This document shows, piece by piece, positions 41,409 through 50,826 of a stretch of 64,000 nucleotides of DNA. A program made the translations under genes and the position numbers. Source of the stretch: Mediterraneibacter butyricigenes (GTDB taxonomy: Bacteria; Bacillota; Clostridia; Lachnospirales; Lachnospiraceae); NCBI RefSeq assembly GCF_003574295.1, contig NZ_BHGK01000001.1, forward strand, positions 2,666,001-2,730,000, given 5' to 3'. Position 1 is the first letter of the stretch, and each line of letters opens with the position of its first letter. The notes beneath the pieces were generated by a model. That model saw only the letters and a program-made list of their open reading frames with translations, was not told where the DNA came from and did not search any database.

Positions 41409-41451
41409 ATCCCATATGGTACAGGTAGTTTCTGTGCCATATGGGATTTTT
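41409..41451 (+). terminator. Rho-independent terminator before ilvD
   Basis: ATCCCATATGGTACAG pairs with CTGTGCCATATGGGAT around a 7-base loop, then a T run: a stem of about 16 bp. A second small hairpin, CCGGATT...AATCCGG, lies upstream at about 41339-41360. Confidence 0.9.
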
Positions 41452-41538
41452 CGCGATATTTCGTGAAATGATAAACAATGGAGAATAAGAAAGCTATAAC
41501 AGAAGAGTTATAAAAAATAATAGAAAAGAGGAAAGAAA

Positions 41539-43212
41539 ATGAGAAGTGATTTAGTAAGAAAAGGGATGCAGCAGGCACCACATCGGTCCTTGTTTTATGC
41601 ATTGGGAATGACAGAAGAGGAAATGGAACGTCCGCTGATCGGAATCGTAAGTTCTTATAATGAGATCGTTCCCGGTCATATGAATCTGGATAAGATTACG
41701 GAAGCGGTTAAGACGGGTATCAGCATGGCAGGAGGAGTTCCGGCAATGTTCCCGGCAATCGCGGTCTGTGACGGAATTGCGATGGGGCATCAGGGGATGA
41801 AATATTCGCTGGTTACGAGAGAACTGATCGCGGATTCCACAGAGGCAATGGCGATTGCTCATCAGTTTGACGCATTGGTTATGATTCCGAACTGTGACAA
41901 GAATGTACCGGGACTTTTGATGGCAGCTGCCAGATTGAACATTCCGACAATTTTTGTATCAGGAGGACCGATGCTTGCGGGAAAGGTTCATGGTGAAAAG
42001 AAGAGTCTTTCTGCTATTTTCCAGGCCGCAGGAGCATATGCAGCCGGTAAATTAGATGATGATGATATGCAGGAATATGAACATAATATCTGTCCGACCT
42101 GTGGATCATGTTCCGGAATGTATACAGCAAATTCCATGAACTGCCTGACGGAAGTTCTTGGTATGGGACTTCGCGGAAACGGAACGATTCCGGCAGTGTA
42201 TTCTGAGAGAATCCGTCTTGCAAAAAAAGCAGGTATGCAGATTGTAGAACTTTTAAAACAGGACATCAAGCCACGGGATATTATGACAGAGGATGCGTTT
42301 ATGAATGCACTGACTGTAGATATGGCTTTGGGATGTTCTACCAATAGTATGCTGCATTTGCCGGCGATCGCTCATGAGGCAGGAGTAAAACTGGATCTGG
42401 AGATTGCAAATGAAGTCAGCATGCGTACACCGAACTTATGTCATCTGGCTCCGGCGGGATATCATTTTGTAGAGGAACTGAACGAAGCGGGTGGTATTTA
42501 TGCAGTTATGAACGAACTGGATAAATTGAATCTAATCAAAAAAGATGTAATGACTGTAACCGGAAAGACGGTTGGAGAAAATATTAAAGGCCATGTAAAT
42601 AAGAATCCGGAGATTATCCGCCCGGTAGAGAATCCATATAGCAAAACGGGTGGTCTGGCAATCCTGAAAGGAAATATTGCACCGGAAGGATGCGTGGTAA
42701 AACAGTCAGCAGTAGTAGAAGAGATGTTGGTACATGAGGGACCGGCAAGAGTCTTTGACTGTGAGGATGAGGCGATTGTTGCCATCAAAGACGGAACTAT
42801 TGTGCCGGGAGACGTTGTTATTATCCGCTATGAGGGACCGAAAGGCGGTCCGGGTATGAGAGAGATGCTGAATCCGACCTCTGCTATCGTTGGAATGGGT
42901 CTGGGATCTACGGTTGCACTGATCACAGATGGAAGATTTTCAGGTGCATCCAGCGGAGCAGCCATTGGACATGTTTCTCCGGAAGCGGCAGTAGGTGGCC
43001 CGATCGCTCTGATCGAAGAGGGAGATACTATCCAGATTGATATTCCGAACCACAGTATCCGTGTGGATGTGTCGGATGAGGTGCTGGCAGAGAGAAAGAA
43101 AGCTTGGAAGCCGAGAAGACCTCGTATTACAACCGGTTATCTGGCAAGATACGCTGATCACGTGACATCTGGAAGTCAGGGAGCAATTTTGAAGCCAAAC
43201 CAGGAATTGTGA
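41539..43212 (+). CDS. ilvD: Dihydroxy-acid dehydratase (IlvD/Edd family)
   Basis: IlvD removes water from 2,3-dihydroxyacids; its classical role is the third step of valine, isoleucine and leucine synthesis. The 557 residues show the Fe-S ligand motifs PNCDKNVPG (around 112-120) and [21 protein letters not shown] (around 185), plus [16 protein letters not shown] and [20 protein letters not shown]. It closely resembles biosynthetic clostridial IlvD, but no ilvB, ilvC or leu gene is near. Its position in a diacid-type cluster before a MatC-like transporter leaves open a catabolic dehydration, for example glycerate to pyruvate, which some IlvD enzymes can do. GAGGAAAG precedes the ATG. Confidence 0.9.
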   Translation: MRSDLVRKGMQQAPHRSLFYALGMTEEEMERPLIGIVSSYNEIVPGHMNLDKITEAVKTGISMAGGVPAMFPAIAVCDGIAMGHQGMKYSLVTRELIADSTEAMAIAHQFDALVMIPNCDKNVPGLLMAAARLNIPTIFVSGGPMLAGKVHGEKKSLSAIFQAAGAYAAGKLDDDDMQEYEHNICPTCGSCSGMYTANSMNCLTEVLGMGLRGNGTIPAVYSERIRLAKKAGMQIVELLKQDIKPRDIMTEDAFMNALTVDMALGCSTNSMLHLPAIAHEAGVKLDLEIANEVSMRTPNLCHLAPAGYHFVEELNEAGGIYAVMNELDKLNLIKKDVMTVTGKTVGENIKGHVNKNPEIIRPVENPYSKTGGLAILKGNIAPEGCVVKQSAVVEEMLVHEGPARVFDCEDEAIVAIKDGTIVPGDVVIIRYEGPKGGPGMREMLNPTSAIVGMGLGSTVALITDGRFSGASSGAAIGHVSPEAAVGGPIALIEEGDTIQIDIPNHSIRVDVSDEVLAERKKAWKPRRPRITTGYLARYADHVTSGSQGAILKPNQEL

Positions 43213-43405
43213 TATAGCTATAAATTATAACATAATAAGACTAATGTATTATCTTTTTTGCACAAATATGTATATAATTTAACAAAAGGGACAGGTACAA
43301 TACAATAAAAATTATTGGATGAGGAGAAAAGATTTGTGCATATTTCCTATTATGGGGCAGGAAATAAAGGGAGCACAATCTTACCTGGAAAGGAGCGGTT
43401 TTATT
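43213..43405 (+). other. Gap between ilvD and the MatC-like transporter
   Basis: An A/T-rich stretch with TATAAT at 43273-43278 but no -35 at good spacing, and no hairpin. A promoter here is possible but not secure. AAAGGAGCGG just before 43406 sets the next start. Confidence 0.4.
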
Positions 43406-44674
43406 ATGAATATGGCTACATTATCATTGATCATGCTGGTAGCAGCGATCGCAATCGGGTTCTTCCTGAACGTAAACGTAGGTCTTGTTTCAATCTTCTT
43501 TGCTGTAATTCTGGGGTATGGAAGTGGACAGTTCACAGGAAAAGAAATCATCTCCGGTTGGAGCGGATCGCTGTTCATGACACTGGCAGGTATCACTTTA
43601 GTGTTCGCTATCGTACAGTCAAACAACTCTCTGGAGTTATTGATTCGTAAGATAATTAACAAACTGGGTAAAGCAGTTGTGTTAGTACCGGTTGTATATT
43701 TCGTATTTGCATGGGCAGTATCAGCAGCAGGTCCTGGACTGATCCCAACCGCAGCACTGGTTACAGTATTGGCAGTTCCGCTGGCGCATGAAACAGGATT
43801 CCATCCTCTTATGCTTTCCATGACAGCTGTTGCAGCAGCAAACGCAGGACGTTTCACCATGCTGACAGTAGAAGGTAACCTGATCACAGATCTTCTGGTA
43901 GCACAGGGATACACCGAAAACGTTATGATGGGTGTCTGTGTTAGTTCAACAATCCTGGCAGTTATTTTATCTGTTGTTTATTATATCTGGTACAAAGGAT
44001 ATAAAGTAAGGCAGGGAATGGGAAAAGCAACAGAAGTTTCCAAATTTACCAAAGAGCAGATCGTTTCTTTGATCGGTATGTTGGTAATGGTTATCCTGAT
44101 CCTGGTATTCAAATTTGAAGCCAGCCTGGCAGCATTCTCAGTAGGTGGAACATTGATCATCTTAAGAGTCGGTGATCAGAAAGCAGCATTCAAAGCAATG
44201 CCTTGGGGAACTATGATCCTTGTCTGTGGTGTAGGAGTTCTGATGAACCTGGTAGTAGAGCTTGGAGGAATTGATCTTCTTTCTTCCGGTCTTGCAAGCA
44301 TCATGACAGAGCAGACAGCAGCAGGATTCAGTGGTCTGACAGCAGGTATCTTATCTCTGTTCAGTTCTACATTGGGAGTAGTACTTCCGACTTTGATTCC
44401 GACAGTAGGATCTCTGATCGCAAAGGTTGGGGCAGCAGTTACACCGATGGAACTTTGTGCAGCAATCGGATTTGCATCTTCCACATCAGGAATCAGCCCG
44501 GCATCTACAGCAGGTGCGCTTACTATGGGTGCTATGACATCTGATCCGGAATTTGCAGAAAAATACAAACCGGAAAAACTGTTCATGGAACTTCTGATCT
44601 GGGCATTAGTCAGTGTAGGAATCGTAGTTCTGCTTGCATTCATCGGATTCTTCCGTTGGTTCTCTGTACTGTAA
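43406..44674 (+). CDS. SLC13/MatC-like carboxylate transporter
   Basis: This 422-residue membrane protein has about 11-12 hydrophobic segments of the ion-transporter superfamily of anion carriers. The N-terminal half (AIAIGFFLNVNVGLVSIFFA, then GWSGSLFMTLAGITLVFAI) resembles the MatC dicarboxylate (malonate) carriers. The symmetric helix-turn region is visible as PGLIPTAALVT in the first half and STLGVVLPTLIPTV and SSTSGISPASTAGALTMG in the second. It most likely imports the acid used by the cluster; malonate or a hydroxylated relative is inferred, not shown. ATG 43406 follows AAAGGAGCGG; a longer frame from 43319 has no ribosome binding site. Confidence 0.87.
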   Translation: MNMATLSLIMLVAAIAIGFFLNVNVGLVSIFFAVILGYGSGQFTGKEIISGWSGSLFMTLAGITLVFAIVQSNNSLELLIRKIINKLGKAVVLVPVVYFVFAWAVSAAGPGLIPTAALVTVLAVPLAHETGFHPLMLSMTAVAAANAGRFTMLTVEGNLITDLLVAQGYTENVMMGVCVSSTILAVILSVVYYIWYKGYKVRQGMGKATEVSKFTKEQIVSLIGMLVMVILILVFKFEASLAAFSVGGTLIILRVGDQKAAFKAMPWGTMILVCGVGVLMNLVVELGGIDLLSSGLASIMTEQTAAGFSGLTAGILSLFSSTLGVVLPTLIPTVGSLIAKVGAAVTPMELCAAIGFASSTSGISPASTAGALTMGAMTSDPEFAEKYKPEKLFMELLIWALVSVGIVVLLAFIGFFRWFSVL

Positions 44675-44700
44675 GATTTACATAAAGGAATGGATCAACG

Positions 44701-45270
44701 ATGAAAAAAGAACAGTTACTGGAAGAGATATTAAAAGTAAATTCAGAGTTTGTGGCAGAGAAGAAATATGAAAAACATCAGGCAGAAAAGTTTCCTAAAA
44801 AGAAACTGGCGGTCTTAACCTGCATGGATACCCGGTTGGTCAAGTTACTTCCGGAAGCGCTTGGAGTAGAAAATGGCGATATTGTGGTAATCAAGGATGC
44901 AGGCGGTGTGGTGTCAAAACCATATGGGGATGTTGTAAGAAGTCTTCTGGTCGCAATCTTAGAACTTGGAGTTACGGGGATCATGGTAATCGGACATACG
45001 GATTGTGGTGTACAGAATATGTCCGGTGATGAGATGATCCATCTGATGACAGAAAGGGGTGTTTCAGAAGAAACAATCCAGAACCTGAAATACAGTGGCC
45101 TGAATTTTGATGAGTGGCTTTGCGGATTTGATACCAACGAGCAGTCAGTAAGAAAAACCATAAATGCACTGGAGAACAATCCATTGCTCCCGAAAGATGT
45201 ATGGGTAGAAGGGTTTGTCATGGATACTGTAACAGGAAAGCTTACGGCAGTGCCGAAAGCAACAAATTAA
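44701..45270 (+). CDS. Beta-class carbonic anhydrase
   Basis: This 189-residue zinc enzyme interconverts CO2 and bicarbonate. The ligands are Cys41 and the Asp43-Arg45 dyad in LTCMDTRL, and His99 and Cys102 in VIGHTDCGVQ, the standard beta-class set. The gene starts 26 bases after the transporter stop, so the two are probably co-transcribed. It may supply bicarbonate or remove CO2 linked to the pathway, or act as a general housekeeping enzyme. Confidence 0.94.
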   Translation: MKKEQLLEEILKVNSEFVAEKKYEKHQAEKFPKKKLAVLTCMDTRLVKLLPEALGVENGDIVVIKDAGGVVSKPYGDVVRSLLVAILELGVTGIMVIGHTDCGVQNMSGDEMIHLMTERGVSEETIQNLKYSGLNFDEWLCGFDTNEQSVRKTINALENNPLLPKDVWVEGFVMDTVTGKLTAVPKATN

Positions 45271-45296
45271 GGTAGCTCTTTCTCATAACATAAAAG

Positions 45297-45333
45297 GATC
45301 CGGGGGCCAAAGTGTTTGCTTTGACACCCGGAT
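45297..45333 (+). other. Hairpin between carbonic anhydrase and aldo/keto reductase genes
   Basis: GATCCGGG pairs with CCCGGATT, with CAAAG/CTTTG paired inside. No T run follows, so it is not a clear terminator; a transcript-processing or attenuation role is possible. Confidence 0.5.
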
Positions 45334-45368
45334 TCTGCTACACTAGGAAAAGGAGGAGAAGTGAGAAA

Positions 45369-46223
45369 ATGAAACAATCTATTGAAATAAAAAGAGGAGC
45401 GGTTATGCCGCGCCTTGGAATGGGAACCTGGTTTTTGGGAGAAAATCCACACAGAAGAGATCAGGAAATTGAAGCTTTGCGGGGAGGAATCGAAGCAGGG
45501 ATTCATTTGATTGATACAGCAGAAATGTATGGAAGTGGCCGTTCCGAAGAAATGATCGGGGAAGCAATTGCGCCCTGTAACAGGGAGGAACTGTTCCTTG
45601 TATCAAAGGTTTATCCGCAGAATGCCGGAAAAGCACGTTTGGAGAAAAGTCTGGATCAGTCACTGAGATTGTTGGGGACAGATTATCTGGATCTTTATCT
45701 TCTTCATTGGAGGGGAGGAATTCCACTGCGTGAAACTGTAGAATGTATGGAAGCAATGGTAAAAAAAGGAAAGATTAAAAACTGGGGAGTATCCAATTTT
45801 GATAAGACAGATATGGAAGAACTGTGGCGAGTACCAAATGGACAAAATTGTGCAGTGAATCAGGTGCTATATCATTTGGGATCCAGAGGAATCGAATATG
45901 ATCTTCTTCCGTGGCAGAGAGAACATAATGTTCCGGTAATGGCATATTGTCCATTGGCACAGGCCGGATCCCTCAGAAGAGGAATGGTCAACAATCACGC
46001 ACTCAAACAGGTGGCAGAAAAACATAATATCAGTGTGATGCAGTTACTGTTGGCTTTTGTTTTACAGGATGAAAATGTGATCGCAATCCCAAGAAGTTGT
46101 AAGAAAGAACATGTACTGCAAAATGCGGCGGTGCGCGATCTGGAACTGACAAAAGAAGACATGGAAATTTTGAATCAGGCTTATCCGAGTCCGACAAGGA
46201 GAGTACCCCTTGACATTGTATGA
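45369..46223 (+). CDS. Aldo/keto reductase family oxidoreductase
   Basis: This 284-residue NAD(P)H-dependent TIM-barrel reductase acts on carbonyls. The catalytic tetrad is visible: Asp and Tyr in LIDTAEMYGSG (around 47-57), Lys in LFLVSKVYPQ and His in LYLLHWRGG (around 112-120). The cofactor-binding end reads VIAIPRSCKKEHVLQNA, the usual IPx(S/K) pattern. As the last gene of the cluster it could reduce the semialdehyde or detoxify aldehydes. AGGAGG lies 12 bases before the ATG at 45369. Repeats and a terminator follow. Confidence 0.92.
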   Translation: MKQSIEIKRGAVMPRLGMGTWFLGENPHRRDQEIEALRGGIEAGIHLIDTAEMYGSGRSEEMIGEAIAPCNREELFLVSKVYPQNAGKARLEKSLDQSLRLLGTDYLDLYLLHWRGGIPLRETVECMEAMVKKGKIKNWGVSNFDKTDMEELWRVPNGQNCAVNQVLYHLGSRGIEYDLLPWQREHNVPVMAYCPLAQAGSLRRGMVNNHALKQVAEKHNISVMQLLLAFVLQDENVIAIPRSCKKEHVLQNAAVRDLELTKEDMEILNQAYPSPTRRVPLDIV

Positions 46224-46246
46224 GATGCACTGGGAATCGGAAAAGC

Positions 46247-46324
46247 ATTTCAGCACAGAACAGATGTCTTAAGATAGAGATTTGATATCTCAAGATGTAA
46301 TTGGAATGGAATTTCAGCACAGAA
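46247..46324 (+). repeat. Pair of exact 14-bp direct repeats
   Basis: ATTTCAGCACAGAA occurs at 46247-46260 and at 46311-46324, in the non-coding gap after the aldo/keto reductase. Short self-complementary words (GAGAT...ATCTC) lie between. The origin is unknown. Confidence 0.5.
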
Positions 46325-46343
46325 ACGTGTTTCAACCAGGAAA

Positions 46344-46386
46344 AGACCTACAGTTCAGACCTACGTTTTACAGAGTAGGTCTTTTT
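46344..46386 (+). terminator. Terminator with a duplicated left arm
   Basis: AGACCTAC occurs twice (46344-46351 and 46357-46364) before the single right arm GTAGGTCT (46375-46382) and five Ts. Either left arm can pair with the right arm. Confidence 0.85.
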
Positions 46387-46454
46387 CTTTTGCCAAAAAT
46401 GTATTATAATAAGTCGGAGTATGACTTTTAACAGAGATTAAAGGATGGAAGTTT

Positions 46455-47435
46455 GTGAAAGCATTAAATGAAGAGATCAAATCAGGTCAGTTGAAAAAGG
46501 TTTATCTGCTGTACGGGGAAGAAGCCTATTTAAAGAAGATGTATAAAGAACGTCTCAGAAAAGCGGCACTCCCGGAAGGGGATACCATGAATTATGCCTA
46601 TTATGAGGGGAAAAATGTAAATGTAAAAGAAGTCATTGACCTGTCGGAGACGCTTCCGTTTTTTGCAGACAGACGCCTGATCATTCTGGAAAATACCGGA
46701 TTGTTCAAGAGCGCAGCCACCGATCTGGCAGATTATGTGAAAGAAATCCCGGAGACATCCTGCCTGGTGTTTATTGAGACAGAAGTGGATAAACGGGGAA
46801 AGATGTTTAAAGCGGTGAAAACGGAAGGCAGGGTGACGGAACTGCCGTTTCAGGATGAAAAAACATTAAAACGCTGGATTCTTGGATTTGTGAAGAAAGA
46901 ACAGAAACAGATTACGGAATCAACGCTGAATCATTTTCTGGATAAAGTAGGAACCGACATGGAAAATATTCAGGGAGAGTTGGAAAAACTGTTTTGTTAC
47001 ACCCAGGGAAAGCCGGAGATTACAGTTGAAGATGTGGAGGCAATCTGCGTCACGCAGATTACCAACCGTATTTTTGATATGGTGAATGCAGCGGCCGAGG
47101 GAAGACAGAGAGAGGCACTGGATCTGTATTATGATCTGATTGCCCTGAAAGAACCGGCAATGCGGATTTTATATCTCCTGACCAGACAGGTGCGTCTGCT
47201 GATGCAGGTGAAAGAGATGCAGGATTTGCATTTTGCACAGAAGGAGATCGCTTCCAAGGCGGGCATCCATCCTTATGCAGCCAAAAAATACATGGCGCAG
47301 ACCAGATATTTTTCGAAAGAACGTATGAGAGAAGCTGTGGAAGAAAGTGCCAGACTGGAGCAGGATGTAAAAACAGGAAAGCTTTCGGATACCCTGGCAG
47401 TTGAGATTTTTATCATAGAGTTAAGTAAAAAGTAA
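46455..47435 (+). CDS. holA: DNA polymerase III subunit delta
   Basis: HolA opens the beta sliding clamp as part of the clamp loader in DNA replication. It has 326 residues. The N-terminus KKVYLLYGEEAYLKKMYKERL (around 14-34) is the family hallmark, with LPFFADRRLIILEN near residue 74 and LDKVGTDMENIQGELEKLFCY near 165. It starts at GTG 46455 with AAAGGATGG upstream. It is followed after 15 bases by lepA, a common arrangement in Clostridia. TATAAT at 46405-46410 may be the -10 of this operon. Confidence 0.95.
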   Translation: MKALNEEIKSGQLKKVYLLYGEEAYLKKMYKERLRKAALPEGDTMNYAYYEGKNVNVKEVIDLSETLPFFADRRLIILENTGLFKSAATDLADYVKEIPETSCLVFIETEVDKRGKMFKAVKTEGRVTELPFQDEKTLKRWILGFVKKEQKQITESTLNHFLDKVGTDMENIQGELEKLFCYTQGKPEITVEDVEAICVTQITNRIFDMVNAAAEGRQREALDLYYDLIALKEPAMRILYLLTRQVRLLMQVKEMQDLHFAQKEIASKAGIHPYAAKKYMAQTRYFSKERMREAVEESARLEQDVKTGKLSDTLAVEIFIIELSKK

Positions 47436-47450
47436 AACGGAGGAAAAAAC

Positions 47451-49265
47451 GTGTCACACATTGATCAGAGTAAAATCAGAAATTTTTGTATCATTGCCCA
47501 TATTGATCATGGCAAATCGACCCTGGCAGACCGGATCATCGAGAAGACCGGTCTTCTGACCAGCCGGGAGATGCAGTCTCAGGTTCTGGACAATATGGAT
47601 CTGGAGAGAGAACGTGGAATTACGATTAAAGCCCAGACCGTTCGTACGGTTTATCAGGCAGAAGACGGAGAAGAATACATTTTTAATTTGATCGACACTC
47701 CGGGACACGTAGACTTTAACTATGAAGTTTCCCGAAGCCTTGCAGCCTGCGACGGAGCGATCCTGGTCGTAGATGCGGCACAGGGTGTGGAGGCGCAGAC
47801 GCTGGCAAATGTCTATCTCGCGCTGGATCATGATCTGGACGTCATGCCTGTGATCAACAAGATCGACCTTCCAAGTGCAGATCCGGAACGGGTGATCGAG
47901 GAAATCGAAGATGTGATCGGAATCGAAGCAGAGGATGCTCCGCAGATTTCGGCAAAGACCGGACTGAATATCGATCAGGTCTTAGAGCAGATCGTGGAAA
48001 AAATTCCGGCACCGGGCGGGGATCCGAAAGCTCCGTTGCAGGCGCTGATCTTCGATTCCCTGTATGATTCTTATAAGGGCGTGATTGTATTTTGCAGAAT
48101 CATGGAAGGAACTGTAAAAAAAGGAACAAAGATGCGTATGATGGCAACAGGGGCTACGGCAGACGTGGTGGAAGTCGGTTATTTCGGAGCAGGTCAGTTT
48201 ATTCCCTGTGACGAACTTTCCGCAGGAATGGTAGGGTATATTACCGCCAGCCTGAAAAATGTAAAAGATACCCGGGTGGGCGATACGGTGACAGACGATG
48301 AGCATCCGTGTGCAGAGCCGCTTCCGGGTTATAAAAAGGTAAATCCGATGGTATTCTGCGGATTGTATCCGGCAGACGGAGCAAAATATCCGGATCTGAG
48401 AGATGCCCTGGAAAAGTTACAGTTAAATGATGCGGCACTTCAGTTTGAGCCGGAGACTTCCATTGCGCTGGGATTCGGATTTCGTTGTGGGTTCCTGGGA
48501 CTGTTACATCTGGAAATCATTCAGGAGCGTCTGGAACGGGAATACAATCTGGATCTGGTTACGACGGCACCGGGTGTTGTGTATAAGGTGCATAAGACAA
48601 ACGGAGACGTGATCGAACTGACCAATCCTTCCAATCTTCCGGATCCTTCGGAAATTGAATATATGGAAGAACCGATGGTAAAGGCAGAGATCATGGTGAC
48701 TTCGGAGTATATCGGAGCGATCATGGATCTTTGTCAGGAACGACGCGGGGAGTATCAAGGAATGGAATATATTGAAGAGACCAGAGCGGTGCTTCGTTAT
48801 CACCTTCCGCTGAATGAGATTATTTACGATTTCTTTGACGCACTGAAATCCCGCTCCAGAGGTTATGCGTCCTTTGATTATGAGATGCTTGGCTATCAGC
48901 AGTCTGATCTGGTGAAGCTGGATATCCTTATTAATAAAGAAGAAGTAGATGCGCTGTCCTTCATTGTCTTCCGGGATACGGCGTATGAGCGTGGAAGAAA
49001 AATGTGTGAGAAATTAAAGGCAGAGATTCCGAGACAGATGTTTGAGATCCCGATCCAGGCAGCCATCGGAAGCAAGATCATTGCAAGAGAAACCGTAAAA
49101 GCCATGCGGAAAGATGTGCTGGCAAAATGTTATGGTGGAGATATTTCCAGAAAGAGAAAACTTCTGGAAAAACAGAAAGAGGGAAAGAAACGAATGCGTC
49201 AGGTGGGAAATGTAGAAATCCCGCAGAAGGCATTTATGAGTGTATTGAAGTTAGACGAGAACTAA
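47451..49265 (+). CDS. lepA: Elongation factor 4 (LepA), ribosome-associated GTPase
   Basis: LepA is a translation-factor GTPase that acts on the ribosome during initiation or back-translocation. Its 604 residues equal the family length. G motifs: [12 protein letters not shown] (G1), RGITIKAQ (G2), DTPGHVDF (G3), [10 protein letters not shown] (G4). The LepA-specific C-terminal domain is shown by [20 protein letters not shown] (around 563-582). Translation starts at GTG 47451 after ACGGAGGAAA. It is co-oriented with holA and hemW as in B. subtilis (lepA-hemW-hrcA). Confidence 0.98.
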   Translation: MSHIDQSKIRNFCIIAHIDHGKSTLADRIIEKTGLLTSREMQSQVLDNMDLERERGITIKAQTVRTVYQAEDGEEYIFNLIDTPGHVDFNYEVSRSLAACDGAILVVDAAQGVEAQTLANVYLALDHDLDVMPVINKIDLPSADPERVIEEIEDVIGIEAEDAPQISAKTGLNIDQVLEQIVEKIPAPGGDPKAPLQALIFDSLYDSYKGVIVFCRIMEGTVKKGTKMRMMATGATADVVEVGYFGAGQFIPCDELSAGMVGYITASLKNVKDTRVGDTVTDDEHPCAEPLPGYKKVNPMVFCGLYPADGAKYPDLRDALEKLQLNDAALQFEPETSIALGFGFRCGFLGLLHLEIIQERLEREYNLDLVTTAPGVVYKVHKTNGDVIELTNPSNLPDPSEIEYMEEPMVKAEIMVTSEYIGAIMDLCQERRGEYQGMEYIEETRAVLRYHLPLNEIIYDFFDALKSRSRGYASFDYEMLGYQQSDLVKLDILINKEEVDALSFIVFRDTAYERGRKMCEKLKAEIPRQMFEIPIQAAIGSKIIARETVKAMRKDVLAKCYGGDISRKRKLLEKQKEGKKRMRQVGNVEIPQKAFMSVLKLDEN

Positions 49266-49399
49266 CAGAAATATAAGAGTGGAAAGCTCAGAGAGAAAAA
49301 GCACAGAGTGACCGATAAAGAGAAGCGCGAAAAGAATGATTTAGAAAAAAGCGAAGAAGAAAAGTAAAAAGCAAAAAGAGTAAGAAGGGATGTGTGGAA

Positions 49400-50590
49400 A
49401 TGGAGAATCTGGAATTGTATCTGCACATTCCTTTTTGTGTGCGGAAATGTGCGTATTGTGATTTTCTGTCTCATACACCGGAAAAAGGTGAGATAGAAGC
49501 TTATGTGAAAGCATTGAAAGAAGAAATTGCTTCTTATAAAAATATATTTGATTCCTGCCAGGTGTCCACGATCTTTTTCGGGGGCGGAACTCCATCGTTG
49601 CTGACAGCGGAACAGATGAAAGAGATACTGGATGGGATATGGACACATTTCAGACTGGAAGATACCGCAGAGATTACCATGGAGCTAAATCCGGGAACGG
49701 CAACGAGAGAACACCTGATTGGTTATCGCAGTGCGGGAGTGAACCGCTTGAGCATCGGATTGCAGTCCGTCCATGACAAGGAGTTGAAGATGTTGGGACG
49801 GATCCATGATTATCAGACGTTTCTGAATACTTATCAGGGGGCAAGAGAAGCTGGATTTGAAAATATCAATGTAGATCTGATTTCGGCAATTCCCGGGCAA
49901 AGTGTAGAGAGTTGGGAAGAAAGTCTGCGGACAGTTGTCGGTCTGAATCCGGAACATCTGTCGGCATACAGCCTGATTATCGAAGAAGGAACTCCGTTTT
50001 ATGAGATCTATGGGGAGAAAAATCAGGAGACTGAGCAAATTCATGGGGAAAAGCAGAGGGAAGAAAAAGAAAAGTTGCCATCAGAAGAGGAAGAACGTCT
50101 GATGTATGAACGAACCCGGGAACTCCTGGCGGAATATGGCTATCAGCAGTATGAGATCTCCAATTATGCGAAGCCGGGATATGAATGCCGTCATAATCTG
50201 GGATACTGGGAAAGAGTTCCATACCTCGGACTGGGTGTGGGAGCCTCTTCCCTGATTCGGTACCGGGAAAAGGAATACAGATATCATCATGTGACGGAAG
50301 TGGATGAATATATAAAGTTTGCAGGAACCCCCGAAAAACTGGTCCGGGAACCGGAAGAAGTGGTTAGAAGGGCGCAGATCGAAGAATTTATGTTTCTGGG
50401 CTTGAGAAAATGTCAGGGAATTGGGAAGTCGGAGTTTCGAAAACGGTTTGGAGTACCGATCGAAGAGATTTACGGAGACATTTTACAGAAGCAGGAAAGG
50501 CTGGGGCTGATCCGGATCGGAGCAGACCAGATTTCGCTGACAGAGCGTGGAATGGATCTGAGTAATTATGTGTTTGCACAGTATCTGTGA
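49400..50590 (+). CDS. hemW: HemW-type radical SAM protein (heme chaperone)
   Basis: HemW is a radical SAM protein related to coproporphyrinogen oxidase HemN; current evidence in the family points to heme binding and delivery, not decarboxylation. The cluster motif CVRKCAYCDF is at residues about 13-22, then FFGGGTPSLL and VNRLSIGLQSVHDKELK. The HNxxYW motif, typical of HemW, is present as HNLGYWE. The 396-residue length fits. I chose ATG 49400, ten bases after AAGGG; GTG 49394 is closer. A charged loop (residues about 205-235) is longer than usual. Confidence 0.93.
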   Translation: MENLELYLHIPFCVRKCAYCDFLSHTPEKGEIEAYVKALKEEIASYKNIFDSCQVSTIFFGGGTPSLLTAEQMKEILDGIWTHFRLEDTAEITMELNPGTATREHLIGYRSAGVNRLSIGLQSVHDKELKMLGRIHDYQTFLNTYQGAREAGFENINVDLISAIPGQSVESWEESLRTVVGLNPEHLSAYSLIIEEGTPFYEIYGEKNQETEQIHGEKQREEKEKLPSEEEERLMYERTRELLAEYGYQQYEISNYAKPGYECRHNLGYWERVPYLGLGVGASSLIRYREKEYRYHHVTEVDEYIKFAGTPEKLVREPEEVVRRAQIEEFMFLGLRKCQGIGKSEFRKRFGVPIEEIYGDILQKQERLGLIRIGADQISLTERGMDLSNYVFAQYL

Positions 50591-50717
50591 TAGAAAGAGG
50601 AAGCAGTCAGTTTGCACAGGCAGACTGGCTGTTTGCTGTATGATCGACTATTTCATGAGGTAAAAGGCTGTGTTCACGGATCTTTCACGAATTTTCATGA
50701 AAAATCCGGAAACATTG

Positions 50718-50746
50718 TTGACAAATGGAATGGAGAGTGCTATCTT
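50718..50746 (+). promoter_or_regulatory. Promoter of the heat-shock operon
   Basis: Consensus TTGACA (50718-50723), 17 bases, TATCTT (50741-50746), followed closely by the CIRCE operator. Confidence 0.85.
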
Positions 50747-50760
50747 AATAAACGTAGATA

Positions 50761-50787
50761 TTAGCACTCTATAAATTTGAGTGCTAA
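50761..50787 (+). promoter_or_regulatory. CIRCE operator (HrcA binding site)
   Basis: TTAGCACTC (50761-50769), 9-base spacer, GAGTGCTAA (50779-50787): a perfect CIRCE inverted repeat. HrcA, encoded next, binds it and represses the operon until heat stress; this is established for the family. Confidence 0.98.
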
Positions 50788-50826
50788 TAACACAAAAAGA
50801 TTCAGGGAAGATTTCAGGAGGTGTTC

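Noticed and set aside
41339-41451. Possible T-box or leucine attenuator before ilvD
   Set aside because: There is a terminator hairpin but no T-box sequence, specifier stem or leader peptide with Leu/Val/Ile codons, and it ends the previous gene.
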